From NCBI GenBank assembly GCA_947493745.1, contig CANLSM010000009.1, positions 84,896 through 148,895 of the forward strand: a stretch of DNA of 64,000 nucleotides. Direction: 5' to 3'. The translations under genes and the position numbers were made by a program. Below the pieces are notes generated by a model. It made no database searches. It was given only the letters and a program-made list of their open reading frames with translations, and had not been told where the DNA came from. This document shows positions 1-10,112 of the stretch, piece by piece (positions within the stretch are counted from its first letter, which is position 1; the number at the start of each line of letters is the position of its first letter). Source of the stretch: an uncultured Paracoccaceae bacterium. GTDB lineage: Bacteria; Pseudomonadota; Alphaproteobacteria; Rhodobacterales; Rhodobacteraceae.

Positions 1-399
1 GAGGCCAAGCAGATCGCGCATCAGCTCTGGCACGAGGAGAACCCGGATGTCGAGGGCCATGATCACCCCGAGATCGAGCCGACTGACGAGCACAATGCCC
101 TTGCCGAGCGGCGCGTCCGCCTTGGATTGCTGCTGGCCGAGCTTGGCAACAAGAACGACATCAAGGTGACCGATGCCGAGATGCAGCAGGCGATGATGAA
201 TCAGGCGCGCCAGTACCCCGGTCAGGAGCGTGAGTTCTTCGAGTTCCTGCAGAAGAACGAGCAGGCCCGGCAGCAATTGAGCGCGCCGATCTTCGAGGAC
301 AAGGTGGTCGATTACGTGATCGAGCTGGCCAAGGTGACCGAGAAGAAAGTCAGCAAGGAAGACCTTCAGAAAGCCGTGGAAGCACTTGAAGAGGAATAA
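1..399 (+). CDS. tig: Trigger factor, C-terminal part (5' end outside window)
   Basis: The frame is open from base 1, so this is the last 132 codons of a longer gene. The visible part is helical and charged (it includes [14 protein letters not shown], then [16 protein letters not shown], and ends EALEEE), which matches the C-terminal chaperone arms of trigger factor. That protein is a ribosome-bound prolyl isomerase/chaperone for nascent chains. The gene sits upstream of clpP and clpX, the classic tig-clpP-clpX order, although here a reversed esterase gene lies between. The PPIase and ribosome-binding domains would lie before base 1. A terminator follows at once. Confidence 0.9.
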   Translation, partial: EAKQIAHQLWHEENPDVEGHDHPEIEPTDEHNALAERRVRLGLLLAELGNKNDIKVTDAEMQQAMMNQARQYPGQEREFFEFLQKNEQARQQLSAPIFEDKVVDYVIELAKVTEKKVSKEDLQKAVEALEEE

Positions 400-423
400 C
401 TTTCTTCAAGTGTCGTGATTTGA

Positions 424-448
424 AGGGCGTCCCCTGGGGCGCCCTTTT
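424..448 (+). terminator. Intrinsic terminator after tig
   Basis: A stem agggcg/cgccct (424-429 with 440-445) with a C/G-rich loop is followed by TTTT. It lies 25 bases after the tig stop and touches the end of the convergent esterase gene. Confidence 0.75.
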
Positions 449-1290
449 CAGCTTTCGGGGGCCTCGAACCAGTCCAGCGCTTTCACAGACCATCCGCGCG
501 GTATCCCGTGCGCACCGGGATGCATCATGAGGCGCAGGTCATGGCCGGAGGAGCAGTCGCTCCAGATCCGGGTCCAGCGCTCCTCCTCCATCTCGAATGC
601 GTCGGGGCGCATGTTCTCGCAGCCGTTCAGGATGCCCAGCAGGTCCATTCCGTGATGCACATCGCCCTGATAGATGCGTCCCCCTCCCAGAGGGCGCCCT
701 TCCAAAGGCACGGTCGTGTCCTTCCAGCCATGGGTGTGGAAGAGCCGTACCGGCCCGGCACAATCCTCCACGACCGGGTGCGGCCGCCAGAAAGCACCGG
801 CAATCGGGGCATAGGCCTTGGCAATCGACGGATCCTGACAGGCCAGATACCAGGCCAGCGAGCCTCCGATGGAAAAGCCGCTCATCAGGACGTTCTCCGG
901 GTCGATGTCAAACCGGTCCTTCGCATCGGCCAGAACTTCGCGGGTGAAGGCGAGTTCGTCGCGCTGTTTCTCCCGTTCGGGATGGAAGGACCAGCCGGGG
1001 CCGAAGCGGCTGTTGGGCCGTTTCAACCCGTTGGGGGAGATCACCGCATAGCCCCGGTCCAGAAACGGCCTGGCCATCCCACCGCCCTTGGTCATGCCAC
1101 GTCCGCTGCCGCCCGCGCCATGGAAGAAGAAGAGCGCAGGGACGGGACCATCTGCCCGCTCCGGCAGGATGATGTGATAGCTGCCCATCGGCGTTTCGCA
1201 TGGGTCCTGCGTCCCGGTGCAGGTCTCGTTCTGTTGGGCCAGTCCGGCACTGGCCAGTATCAGGCCGGTCGCTGCAATCAAGAATCTCAT
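448..1290 (-). CDS. Secreted esterase of the LpqC / PHB-depolymerase-like alpha/beta hydrolase type
   Basis: The predicted 280-residue protein begins with a signal peptide (about residues 1-19, ending SAGLAQQ). The alpha/beta hydrolase fold shows an oxyanion HGAGG near residue 57, the nucleophile elbow GFSIGG with Ser140, Asp191 in HGWKDTTVP, and a late His in PGAHGIP. These fit the polyhydroxybutyrate depolymerase/LpqC/feruloyl esterase group, so an extracytoplasmic ester hydrolase is likely; the substrate cannot be read. The open frame extends 83 codons upstream, but that part overlaps clpP and has no signal peptide, so ATG 1290 is chosen. The gene is convergent with tig and divergent from clpP. 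Confidence 0.8.
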   Translation of the reverse strand: MRFLIAATGLILASAGLAQQNETCTGTQDPCETPMGSYHIILPERADGPVPALFFFHGAGGSGRGMTKGGGMARPFLDRGYAVISPNGLKRPNSRFGPGWSFHPEREKQRDELAFTREVLADAKDRFDIDPENVLMSGFSIGGSLAWYLACQDPSIAKAYAPIAGAFWRPHPVVEDCAGPVRLFHTHGWKDTTVPLEGRPLGGGRIYQGDVHHGMDLLGILNGCENMRPDAFEMEEERWTRIWSDCSSGHDLRLMMHPGAHGIPRGWSVKALDWFEAPES

Positions 1291-1507
1291 CAAGTCTTCG
1301 TCTCCCGCTGACAACGGGATGAACTCTAGAGCGTCAATTCTGTCGCACCAGAGAGAGCTTTTGCTGGTCTCCTGATTGTGATGAACTATCTCCCAGACGA
1401 AACTCTTTTCCGCGCGCCCTTGCAGACACCCCCGAGCAGAATTATTCCTTAACCCAAGGCACGGCATATTTCGCGCCAACATCAATAAGCCCAGAGGCAG
1501 ATCCCAG

Positions 1508-2137
1508 ATGAATGATCCTTTCGACACGTATATGAACACCCTCGTCCCGATGGTGGTCGAACAAACAGCCCGGGGCGAGCGGTCCTATGATATTTTCTCG
1601 CGGCTTCTGAAGGAGCGGATCATATTCGTGTCGGGACCGGTACATGACGGCATGTCGACGCTGATCGTGGCCCAGCTTCTGTTTCTGGAGGCCGAGAACC
1701 CGAAGAAAGAGATCGCGATGTACATCAACTCGCCCGGTGGCGTGGTGACGTCCGGCCTCTCGATCTATGATACAATGCAGTATATCCGCCCGCCGGTCTC
1801 GACACTCTGCGTAGGGCAGGCGGCCTCGATGGGTTCGCTCCTTCTGGCGGCGGGCGCCAAGGACATGCGCTTCACGCTGCCCAATTCGCGGATCATGGTG
1901 CACCAGCCGTCAGGCGGGTATCAGGGTCAGGCAACCGATATCATGATCCACGCCCGCGAGACGCAGGCGCTGAAAGACCGGCTCAACCAGATCTATGTTG
2001 AGCATACCGGCCAGAAACTGGAGACAGTTGTGGACGCGCTGGAGCGCGACAACTTCATGACCGCAGCCGAGGCCAAGGAATGGGGTATCGTGGACGACAT
2101 CGTAAGCCAGCGCAGCGCAGGCGATAGCGACAGCTGA
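1508..2137 (+). CDS. clpP: ATP-dependent Clp protease proteolytic subunit
   Basis: The 209-residue protein has the normal ClpP length. It carries the serine-protease triad: Ser107 in GQAASMGS, His132 in MVHQPSGG and Asp181 in ERDNFM. INSPGG (73-78), which forms part of the oxyanion region, is intact. ClpP forms the tetradecameric chamber that degrades substrates unfolded by ClpX or ClpA. A GAGG sequence lies about 10 bases before the ATG. clpX follows 242 bases downstream on the same strand; that gap has a 7-base inverted repeat (CTTGTTG/CAACAAG, 2196-2234), so clpX may have its own promoter. Confidence 0.97.
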   Translation: MNDPFDTYMNTLVPMVVEQTARGERSYDIFSRLLKERIIFVSGPVHDGMSTLIVAQLLFLEAENPKKEIAMYINSPGGVVTSGLSIYDTMQYIRPPVSTLCVGQAASMGSLLLAAGAKDMRFTLPNSRIMVHQPSGGYQGQATDIMIHARETQALKDRLNQIYVEHTGQKLETVVDALERDNFMTAAEAKEWGIVDDIVSQRSAGDSDS

Positions 2138-2379
2138 ACGACTTGAAATCATGTCGGGTCCGGCGCGGTCGGGTCCGGCATATGGGGGATATCAGCTTGT
2201 TGCGGCGGGCGTGAAAGCTCGCACTGTCAACAAGAAACAAATTCTTGATACACTTGTGACACTAATTGTGTGAGGACTCTTGTCATTCTTTGCCCGGACG
2301 TGCCTAAATGGTGCCAGGCGCATATGACTCGCATCCTCAATTACCGGGAATGGTGCGCAAGGGGCCCGAGGAGGGATAG

Positions 2380-3645
<1,266 letters not shown>

Positions 3646-3652
3646 TACGTCC

Positions 3653-4042
3653 ATGCATAGACGCACCATTTCATCCGGCTCGGACTATGAGAAAACCATC
3701 GGCTACTCGCGTGCGGTGGTGGCTGGCGGTTGGATCCATGTTGCGGGCACCACCGGAACGGATCACGCAACCATGACTGTCCCGCCATCGGTTACGGATC
3801 AATGCGCGCTCGCATTGTCCCATATCGACGCCGCTTTGAAGACGGCAGGTGCGAGCTTCGATGACGTGGTGCGCGTGAACTACATCCTCCCCGACCGGGC
3901 GGATTTTGAACCATGCTGGCCGCAATTGCGGGCCGCTTTCTCCAAGGCGGCCCCGGCGGCCACGATGATCGAGGCCGGATTGCTGGACCCGGCCATGAAG
4001 ATCGAGATCGAGGTGACGGCTTTTCGGCCCGATGCCGCCTGA
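3653..4042 (+). CDS. Rid family (RidA/YjgF-like) protein, probable catalytic Arg missing
   Basis: The 129-residue protein has the chorismate-mutase-like fold signature of the Rid family (IHVAGTTG near the start, DDVVRVNYILPD in the middle, KIEIEVTAF at the end). RidA enzymes hydrolyse reactive enamine/imine intermediates using an Arg in a PARS-type motif. Here the equivalent stretch reads PAATMIEAGL, with no Arg, so the protein probably belongs to a Rid subgroup without deaminase activity. Its function is unknown. It is tightly linked to clpX (7 bases) and lies 60 bases before the NDUFA12 gene. Confidence 0.85.
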   Translation: MHRRTISSGSDYEKTIGYSRAVVAGGWIHVAGTTGTDHATMTVPPSVTDQCALALSHIDAALKTAGASFDDVVRVNYILPDRADFEPCWPQLRAAFSKAAPAATMIEAGLLDPAMKIEIEVTAFRPDAA

Positions 4043-4102
4043 TCGCTGGACGAAACAGGGCCGACAGGCTAGAGACAGCGGTGAAAGACAGGAACTGATA
4101 TT

Positions 4103-4477
4103 ATGAGCCTATTTGGACAAATCTTCACATGGTGGAACGGCCAGACGCTCGGCACGCGGATTTGGACCGCGCGCAAAGGCAACAGGGTGGGCGAGGACCA
4201 TGAGGGCAACGTCTACTACCAGAATGCCGACGGCAAGCGGCGCTGGGTGATCTATAACGGCGATATCGAAGCCTCGCGGGTGTCTCCGGAATGGCATGGC
4301 TGGCTGCATCAGACCTATCAGGACCCGCCAACGGAAGCACCATTGCCCCGCAAGACCTGGGAAAAACCCCACAAGCCGAACCTCACCGGAACGGTTGCGG
4401 CCTATCACCCGCCGGGCAGTCTGTTGTCCAGTACTCCAAAAGGCCGGGCCGATTACGAAGCCTGGCAGCCCGAGTAG
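4103..4477 (+). CDS. NADH:ubiquinone oxidoreductase subunit NDUFA12 family
   Basis: The 124-residue protein matches the NDUFA12/B17.2 family: an N-terminal [16 protein letters not shown], the core DHEGNVYYQ and KRRWVIYNG, then EWHGWLHQ and a Pro-rich tail. It is a supernumerary subunit on the matrix/cytoplasmic arm of complex I, found in mitochondria and alphaproteobacteria. This is one of the clearest clues to the class of the organism. It sits six bases before mlaD, an arrangement common in Rhodobacterales even though the functions seem unrelated. Confidence 0.92.
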   Translation: MSLFGQIFTWWNGQTLGTRIWTARKGNRVGEDHEGNVYYQNADGKRRWVIYNGDIEASRVSPEWHGWLHQTYQDPPTEAPLPRKTWEKPHKPNLTGTVAAYHPPGSLLSSTPKGRADYEAWQPE

Positions 4478-4483
4478 ACGATC

Positions 4484-4933
4484 ATGGCCAATTCAGCAGC
4501 AGAAACACTGATCGGAGCCGCGGTTCTGGCAACGGCGGTCGGATTTCTGGCCTATGCCAGCCAGTCGACAGATATCGGCGGTGGATCGACCGATGCCTAT
4601 GAGCTGGTCGCCCGTTTCAACAGTGCCGAAGGCCTGAGGGTCGGCACCGATGTGCGGCTCGCCGGTGTCAAGATCGGCACCGTCACATCGCTGGAACTGA
4701 ACCCGCAATCCTATCAGGCCGACCTGCGCTTCAGCGTCACGGACGAGGTGCTGATCCCCGACGATTCAGAAGTGAGCGTCGCCAGCGAGGGCCTACTGGG
4801 CGGGTCCTTCCTGGAAGTCGCTCCGGGTGGGTCGGAGTTCATGCTGGGCGACGGGGAAGAGGTGCTGCTGACGCAGAGCTCTGTCAGCCTGCTGAACCTC
4901 CTGTTGAAATTCGCATCGGGGGATGCGCAATAG
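4484..4933 (+). CDS. mlaD: Outer-membrane lipid asymmetry protein MlaD (MCE domain)
   Basis: The 149-residue protein has one N-terminal membrane helix (about residues 7-25) and then an MCE domain (ELVARFNSAEGLRVGTDV, VRLAGVKIGTV, DDSEVSVASEGLLGGSF). MlaD is the periplasmic, hexamer-forming lipid-binding part of the Mla phospholipid transporter. The partner genes mlaE, mlaF, mlaB and mlaC are not in the window, which is normal for this group where mlaD is often separate. Its TAG stop overlaps the first possible GTG of the next gene, so translation is likely coupled. Confidence 0.9.
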   Translation: MANSAAETLIGAAVLATAVGFLAYASQSTDIGGGSTDAYELVARFNSAEGLRVGTDVRLAGVKIGTVTSLELNPQSYQADLRFSVTDEVLIPDDSEVSVASEGLLGGSFLEVAPGGSEFMLGDGEEVLLTQSSVSLLNLLLKFASGDAQ

Positions 4934-4935
4934 TG

Positions 4936-5400
4936 ATGCGTCGCCTGCTTGCGCTCCTGATGCTTTGCCCGTCGCTCGCGTTCGCGCAGGGCGGTCTGAC
5001 CGAAGGTTTCAATCAGGACGGCACGCCGTTCGACAGTGAAACCGGGCTTGCGGTCGAAGAGGGCATCCCCGAGGAAGATCTTGATATTCTTGGTGAGGTG
5101 CGCACGCTCGATGCGCCCAAGGTCCAGCTCAGAGGTCTTGATACGCTGAACGGGCAGGTGGCCGAGTTTACGGTCAATGTCGGGCAGATCGTCCGGTTCG
5201 AACGACTGCAGATCGCGGTGCTTGCCTGCAAATACCCCGAAGGTGAAATCGCAAAGGAGGCGTTTGCCTTTCTCAGGATCCGCGACAGCCGGGAAACGAC
5301 CGATCGCTTCTCCGGCTGGATGTTCGCCTCAAGTCCCGCGCTCTCGGCGCTCGACCATCCGCGCTATGACGTCTGGGTGCTCAAGTGCAGCACCGACTGA
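4936..5400 (+). CDS. DUF2155 domain exported protein
   Basis: The 154-residue protein begins with a signal peptide (RRLLALLMLCPSLAFAQG). The mature part contains the conserved DUF2155 pattern (FTVNVGQIVRFERLQIAV, a Cys pair region LACKYPE, FSGWMFASSPALSALDHPRYDVWVLKC). The family is periplasmic, confined largely to alphaproteobacteria, and without a known function. GTG at 4933, overlapping the mlaD stop, is an alternative start; ATG 4936 gives the cleaner signal peptide. Its 3' end overlaps the convergent aat gene by 37 bases. Confidence 0.85.
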   Translation: MRRLLALLMLCPSLAFAQGGLTEGFNQDGTPFDSETGLAVEEGIPEEDLDILGEVRTLDAPKVQLRGLDTLNGQVAEFTVNVGQIVRFERLQIAVLACKYPEGEIAKEAFAFLRIRDSRETTDRFSGWMFASSPALSALDHPRYDVWVLKCSTD

Positions 5401-6017
5401 GCGTCCTGACGTCGCGGCATCGCCCAGAAATTCGCATTGACCACAAGAGCCTCCTGCAACGCCTTCTGATAGGCTTTTCGGGTGATCTCTATCGCGCCAA
5501 GGCTTTTCAGGTGCTCGGTCACGAACTGCGTATCAAGCAGCCGGAAGCCACCCTTGCGCAGACGCGCGATCAGATAGACCAGCGCGATCTTCGAGGCGCT
5601 GGGAACACGCGAGAACATGCTCTCTCCGAAAAACGCACCGCCGATCGCGACACCATAGAGCCCGCCGACCAGATCGCCATCTTTCCATATCTCGACGGAA
5701 TGGGCGTGACCGCGTCGATGCAATTCGGTGTAGAGGGCAGTGATCTCGGGGTTGATCCAGGTTTCGGACCGGTCGGCACACGCCTGCACCGTCATCGTGA
5801 AATGTCTATCGATCACAATGTCATAGGGAGCTTTCCTGATCAGTTTCGCAAGGGAGCGTGAAACCTTGAGACCGTCAAGCGGGATCACCCCGCGTTTCTC
5901 GGGGTCGACCCAGTAGATATCATCTGATGTCGCACTGTCTGCCATCGGGAAGATCCCGGAGGCGTAGGCATGCAACAGGATCTGCGGTGTCAGAACAAGT
6001 GAGGCTTCGTCCTTCAA
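5364..6017 (-). CDS. aat: Leucyl/phenylalanyl-tRNA--protein transferase
   Basis: The roughly 217-residue protein matches Aat, which adds Leu or Phe to proteins with N-terminal Arg or Lys and so marks them for ClpS/ClpAP decay (N-degron pathway). Visible family motifs are LLHAYASGIFPMA, IYWVDPEKRGVIPL, WKDGDLVGGLYGVAIGG, FFGESMFSR and LLDTQFVTEHLKSLGA. The start is uncertain: no ATG lies in frame after the accC stop, and TTG at 6017 is the best fit to family length, though it lacks a strong ribosome site. ATT at 6029 is another option. It follows accC closely and probably shares its transcript. Confidence 0.9.
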   Translation of the reverse strand: MKDEASLVLTPQILLHAYASGIFPMADSATSDDIYWVDPEKRGVIPLDGLKVSRSLAKLIRKAPYDIVIDRHFTMTVQACADRSETWINPEITALYTELHRRGHAHSVEIWKDGDLVGGLYGVAIGGAFFGESMFSRVPSASKIALVYLIARLRKGGFRLLDTQFVTEHLKSLGAIEITRKAYQKALQEALVVNANFWAMPRRQDAQSVLHLSTQTS

Positions 6018-6045
6018 GACTGCACCAATTGGCCCATGCGACCGT

Positions 6046-7389
6046 CTATTCGATGTTTTCCAACCATTTTTCGAGCCAATGAATATTGTAATCGCCGGTC
6101 TGAATATCCGGCTCATCCAGTAGCTGATAGAAAAGTGGCGTTGTTGTGTCGATCCCATCGACAATGAACTCATCAAGCGCCCGGCGCAGACGAGCAAGGG
6201 CGGCGGGGCGGTCGGGGCTGTGCACGATCAGCTTGCCGATCAGGCTGTCGTAATAGGGCGGGATCGAATAGCCCTGATAGAGAGCGCTGTCCATGCGGAC
6301 GCCCAGGCCGCCGGGCGCGTGATATGCCAGAACCTTGCCCGGCGAGGGCTGGAACTGCGGCAGTTTTTCCGCGTTGATCCGGCATTCAATCGCATGACCG
6401 AGTGGGACGAGATCCTCCTGCTGCATCGACATGCCCAGACCCGCAGCCACATTGATCTGCTCACGGACCAGATCGACGCCATAGACCGCCTCGGTCACCG
6501 GGTGCTCGACCTGCAACCGGGTGTTCATCTCAATGAAGAAAAACTCGCCGTTCTCGTAAAGAAACTCGATGGTTCCGGCACCGGCATAGTTGATGGCAGC
6601 AACCGCCTCGGCACAGGTCTTGCCGATCTCCGCGCGGGTGGCGGCATCGATGGCGGGTGAGGGGCTTTCCTCGAAGACCTTCTGATGGCGGCGCTGCAAG
6701 GAGCAGTCGCGCTCTCCCAGATGCACGGCGCGGCCCTTGCCGTCACCAAAGACCTGGATCTCAATATGCCGGGGCAGGGTGAGGTATTTCTCGACATAGA
6801 CCTCGTCATTGCCGAAGGCTGCCTTGGCTTCGGAACGGGCGGTCGAGAACGCCTCCTCGAGGTCGTCCTTCGTCTTGGCGAGCTTCATGCCACGCCCGCC
6901 ACCCCCTGCCGTGGCCTTGACGATCACCGGATATCCCATCTCGTCAGAGACCTTGTGCGCCTCCTCGATCGTCGGCACACCACCATCGGAGCCCGGCACG
7001 CAGGGCACGCCAAGTTTCCTCATGGTCTCCTTGGCGGTGATCTTGTCGCCCATCGTGTTGATATGCTCGGACGTGGGTCCGATGAAGGCAATGTCATGAT
7101 CTTCGAGCACCTGCACGAAATTGGCGTTTTCCGAGAGAAAGCCGTATCCGGGATGCACGGCCTCGGCCCCTGTGATCTCGCAGGCCGAGATGATGTTGGG
7201 GATCGAAAGATAACTCTGGGTGCCCGATGGCGGGCCTATGCAGACACTCTCATCGGCCATGCGCACATGCATCGCGTCCGTGTCGGCGGTCGAGTGGACC
7301 GCCACGCTGTGAATGCCCATTTCCTTGCAGGCCCGGATGACGCGCAAGGCGATCTCGCCGCGATTGGCTATCAGGATTTTGGAGAACAT
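6046..7389 (-). CDS. accC: Acetyl-CoA carboxylase, biotin carboxylase subunit
   Basis: The 447-residue protein has the full biotin carboxylase layout: an N-terminal domain starting FSKILIANRGEIALRVIRAC, the ATP-grasp glycine loop KATAGGGGRGMK, and the catalytic region EMNTRLQVEHPVTE. It carboxylates the biotin on AccB using ATP and bicarbonate, the first half-reaction of malonyl-CoA formation for fatty-acid synthesis. accB lies 12 bases upstream, so this is an accBC operon, with aat following. Confidence 0.97.
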   Translation of the reverse strand: MFSKILIANRGEIALRVIRACKEMGIHSVAVHSTADTDAMHVRMADESVCIGPPSGTQSYLSIPNIISACEITGAEAVHPGYGFLSENANFVQVLEDHDIAFIGPTSEHINTMGDKITAKETMRKLGVPCVPGSDGGVPTIEEAHKVSDEMGYPVIVKATAGGGGRGMKLAKTKDDLEEAFSTARSEAKAAFGNDEVYVEKYLTLPRHIEIQVFGDGKGRAVHLGERDCSLQRRHQKVFEESPSPAIDAATRAEIGKTCAEAVAAINYAGAGTIEFLYENGEFFFIEMNTRLQVEHPVTEAVYGVDLVREQINVAAGLGMSMQQEDLVPLGHAIECRINAEKLPQFQPSPGKVLAYHAPGGLGVRMDSALYQGYSIPPYYDSLIGKLIVHSPDRPAALARLRRALDEFIVDGIDTTTPLFYQLLDEPDIQTGDYNIHWLEKWLENIE

Positions 7390-7401
7390 CGGTGTCTGTC
7401 C

Positions 7402-7902
7402 TTATTCAAGGACGATGAGCGGCGCACCGAATTCGACCGGAGAGCCATCTTCGACCAGAATGCGCTTGACCGTTCCCGCCCGTGGCGAGGGGATCTGGTT
7501 CATGGTCTTCATGGCCTCGATGATCATGATCGTCTGGCCTTCCTTGACCTGCGCTCCGATGGTCACAAAGGGCGGCGTGCCGGGCTCGGCCTGCAGATAG
7601 GCGGTACCGACCATGGGCGACGTGACGGCGCCCGGGTGCTGCGCGGGGTCGTCGACTGCGGCAGAGGCCGGGGCGGCGGGTTCAGCGCTCGGCGCGGCGG
7701 GAGCGGCAGGGGCTGGTTGGGCCGGGCTCGGAGCCGCCATCGCAACCGGAACGGCGGCCATCTGCCGGGCAACCCGGATCGTCAGCGTGTCGTCCTCGCC
7801 ATATTCCCGCTTCACCTCGATCTCGGAGAGATCGTTTGCGCGCAGCAGTCCTGCCAGCGCCTCGATAAAATTCACATCAGATGTATGCTGATCTTTGCCC
7901 AT
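7402..7902 (-). CDS. accB: Biotin carboxyl carrier protein of acetyl-CoA carboxylase
   Basis: The 166-residue protein has an N-terminal domain, a flexible Ala/Pro linker (about residues 50-90) and a C-terminal biotinyl domain. The biotin is expected on Lys132 in EAMKTM, where the usual EAMKMM has Thr in the variable place. It carries carboxybiotin between AccC and the AccAD transferase. It is the first gene of the accBC(-aat) unit; the 87-base gap to the DsbA-like gene upstream probably holds the promoter. Confidence 0.96.
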   Translation of the reverse strand: MGKDQHTSDVNFIEALAGLLRANDLSEIEVKREYGEDDTLTIRVARQMAAVPVAMAAPSPAQPAPAAPAAPSAEPAAPASAAVDDPAQHPGAVTSPMVGTAYLQAEPGTPPFVTIGAQVKEGQTIMIIEAMKTMNQIPSPRAGTVKRILVEDGSPVEFGAPLIVLE

Positions 7903-7989
7903 AACTTCCCCGGTGCGATTCCATGTTGCCCGTTTTTGCCGGGCTTTGTCCTTAGACTCTTATAAGCCCCTGTTGCGAAAGTGAAAAGC

Positions 7990-8739
7990 TCAAAGCCCCT
8001 TTCGTTCTGCCGCCACCACGGCGGTCATCGTGTCCTGCTGGACATAACCCCGGATCATCCGGGTGCCGAGCACGAAGGCAGGCGTTCCGGATATCTCCAG
8101 CGTGTCGGCAAGTCGCCTGGTATCGGCAAGACGCTCAGTGACATCCTCACTGTCCATGGTGGCCAGCATAAGATCCACATCAACGCCCGAGCGGCGGGCG
8201 AGCCCCTTGATGATCGGCTCGTTCAATTGCCCCTGAAAACCCATAAGAGTATCGTTGAATGCCTCGTATATGTCGGCCCCCTGTGTCATGAGCACGGCCG
8301 TGCTGGCGCGAGCCGCCAACAGCGAGGCAGGCCCGAGGATCGGCAGTTCCTTGACTACGTAGCGGATATCCCCGTCAGCTGCGATCAGGGATTTCACTTC
8401 CGAATGCGCGCGTTTGCAGTAGCTGCACTGGTAGTCGATGAACTCGACCATGGTGACGGACCCTTCGGGATTGCCGCCAACGAAGGAATACCCGTCCTCG
8501 AAAATATCATCGGCGTGCTCGGCAACCAGCAGCAGGTCGGCCTTGGCGCGCTGCTCGGCCTCCTGCTCTTTGACCAGATCGACCAGATCGAACACGATGT
8601 CGGGATTGGCCAGCAGATAGTTACGGATTTCCGAATGCAGGGCGGCACGGTCGGTTTCGGAGAGGTTGTCGAACATCTGGGCCGTGCTGGCGCCGGCCAG
8701 CAGGACAAGCCCGGTGGCGCAAGAGATCAGTTTCAGCAT
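7990..8739 (-). CDS. DsbA family thiol-disulfide protein, exported
   Basis: The 249-residue protein has a signal peptide (about residues 1-21), a helical N-terminal extension with EIRNYLLANPDIV, and a thioredoxin-like DsbA domain with active site C105-SY-C108 and the cis-Pro loop SGTPAF. The N-terminal extension is typical of the BdbD/ScsC-like DsbA relatives of alphaproteobacteria. It likely makes or isomerises disulfides in the periplasm. It lies 15 bases after the M48 peptidase gene and is probably co-transcribed with it. Confidence 0.88.
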   Translation of the reverse strand: MLKLISCATGLVLLAGASTAQMFDNLSETDRAALHSEIRNYLLANPDIVFDLVDLVKEQEAEQRAKADLLLVAEHADDIFEDGYSFVGGNPEGSVTMVEFIDYQCSYCKRAHSEVKSLIAADGDIRYVVKELPILGPASLLAARASTAVLMTQGADIYEAFNDTLMGFQGQLNEPIIKGLARRSGVDVDLMLATMDSEDVTERLADTRRLADTLEISGTPAFVLGTRMIRGYVQQDTMTAVVAAERKGL

Positions 8740-8754
8740 CGCGGTCTCCCGTTG

Positions 8755-10098
8755 TCATTGTGCCTGTTTGGCGACTGCCAGAATGTCCTGGGCGCGCCGC
8801 CAGCCGGGGCTTCCCTCCGGCAACTGGCCTGCCGCCCTTGTCGCATGAATGGCCGCGTCGCGAAAGCGGGTTTGCAGGGCGAAGCGTTCTGCCGTGACCA
8901 GCGAGGCCTGTCCGTTATTGCCGGTCCGCGCGTAGGCTGTGGCCAGATCACGCAGCACCCGTGCATTCGCGCCGTCGAGCTGGCGGGACTTTTCGAGCAC
9001 GCGCAACGCCTCGCGCACACTGTCTGCCGAGCCGACTGCGACCAGCGCTCTGCCGAGACCGGCAAGAAGGAGCGGCTCCTTCGGCGCGAGCGAAACCGCC
9101 TTGCGATAGGACGCAACTGAAGCAGCGGCTTTTCCGCCCTCAAGCAGAAACTGCCCCTTGAGTTCGTGATAGAAGGGATCGTTCGGCCGGGCACGGAGCA
9201 GGGCATCGACACTCTGCATGGATTTCGAGACATCCGGCAGGCGGTGATAGGCAACCGCTCGGGCCAGAAGGTCGAACTCCTGATTGCCTTTCGCACGGCG
9301 CAGCACCCTTGAGGGGTTGCCGATGAACGCATCGAACTTGGCCACCATCCGCGCATGCCAATAGGCATCGGATGCCGAAGGTTCACGCCCTTTGGGTGCG
9401 CTGGCGATCTGGTCTTCAAGATAGCGAATGCGGGCCGACCAGAGCGGATGCGTGCGCACATAAGGATCTGCACGGGACGCTGACAGGATTTCCTGCCCAC
9501 GAAAGATCTGAAGAACTTCCATGATCGCGTTGGGGTCGGCCCCGGCACCAACCATGTAGCGCAGGCCGGCCTGATCCGCGGCCCCTTCCTCCGCGCGCGT
9601 GTGGCGCAGGAAGTCGCGTGTCACCGCCGACTGCACCGCAAGGGCGGCTCCGGCCGCGCCTTCTCCACCACCGGCTGCGGCCGCCGCGATGGCGAGCAGC
9701 AGGCCGATGCCGACCGCCCCGCTGGAAGCGCGCACCTTGGCATTGCGCCGTGCCAGATGTCCGCCAGTGATATGTCCCACCTCGTGGGCAATCACCGCCT
9801 GCAGCTGATCAAGGCTTTCAAGCCGACGCAGCAGCCCGGTATTGAGAAAGATGTTGTTGCCACCCGCCACGAACGCGTTCAGATCGCGGCTGTTGACGAT
9901 ATAGATTTTCACCTGGGAAGGGCTGAGCCCCGCCGCGCGGAAAATCGGTTGGGAGATCTGTCCAAGCGTCCGCTCGATCTCCGCGTCGCGGATGAGAGAT
10001 TGAGCCTGCGCCATGGGGCAAAGCAGCATGGCGATCCCCAAGGTCGCTTGCCTTAGCGTCCGGAAAATGATGAACCCTCCCCATGCAATTGATCTCAA
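8755..10098 (-). CDS. M48 family metallopeptidase with TPR-like tail (BepA-like)
   Basis: The protein has an N-terminal signal peptide ending AMLLCPMAQAQ, an M48 zinc peptidase domain with HEVGH (ORF residues 105-109) and the downstream EEGAADQAGLRYM glutamate region, then helical repeats resembling TPRs. This layout matches BepA/YfgC, a periplasmic protease and chaperone for outer-membrane proteins. The start is odd: the only common start is TTG 10098, 14 bases from the divergent aminotransferase ATG and with a poor ribosome site. A strong GGGGAGGG lies six bases before an in-frame ATT at 10068, which would give a better signal peptide. Confidence 0.88.
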   Translation of the reverse strand: MRSIAWGGFIIFRTLRQATLGIAMLLCPMAQAQSLIRDAEIERTLGQISQPIFRAAGLSPSQVKIYIVNSRDLNAFVAGGNNIFLNTGLLRRLESLDQLQAVIAHEVGHITGGHLARRNAKVRASSGAVGIGLLLAIAAAAAGGGEGAAGAALAVQSAVTRDFLRHTRAEEGAADQAGLRYMVGAGADPNAIMEVLQIFRGQEILSASRADPYVRTHPLWSARIRYLEDQIASAPKGREPSASDAYWHARMVAKFDAFIGNPSRVLRRAKGNQEFDLLARAVAYHRLPDVSKSMQSVDALLRARPNDPFYHELKGQFLLEGGKAAASVASYRKAVSLAPKEPLLLAGLGRALVAVGSADSVREALRVLEKSRQLDGANARVLRDLATAYARTGNNGQASLVTAERFALQTRFRDAAIHATRAAGQLPEGSPGWRRAQDILAVAKQAQ

Positions 10099-10112
10099 TT
10101 AGGACCTGATCC

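Noticed and set aside
6685..7965. 426-codon plus-strand frame across accC and accB
   Set aside because: Antisense shadow of two well-supported genes; composition (His/Arg/Gly rich) is typical of shadows.
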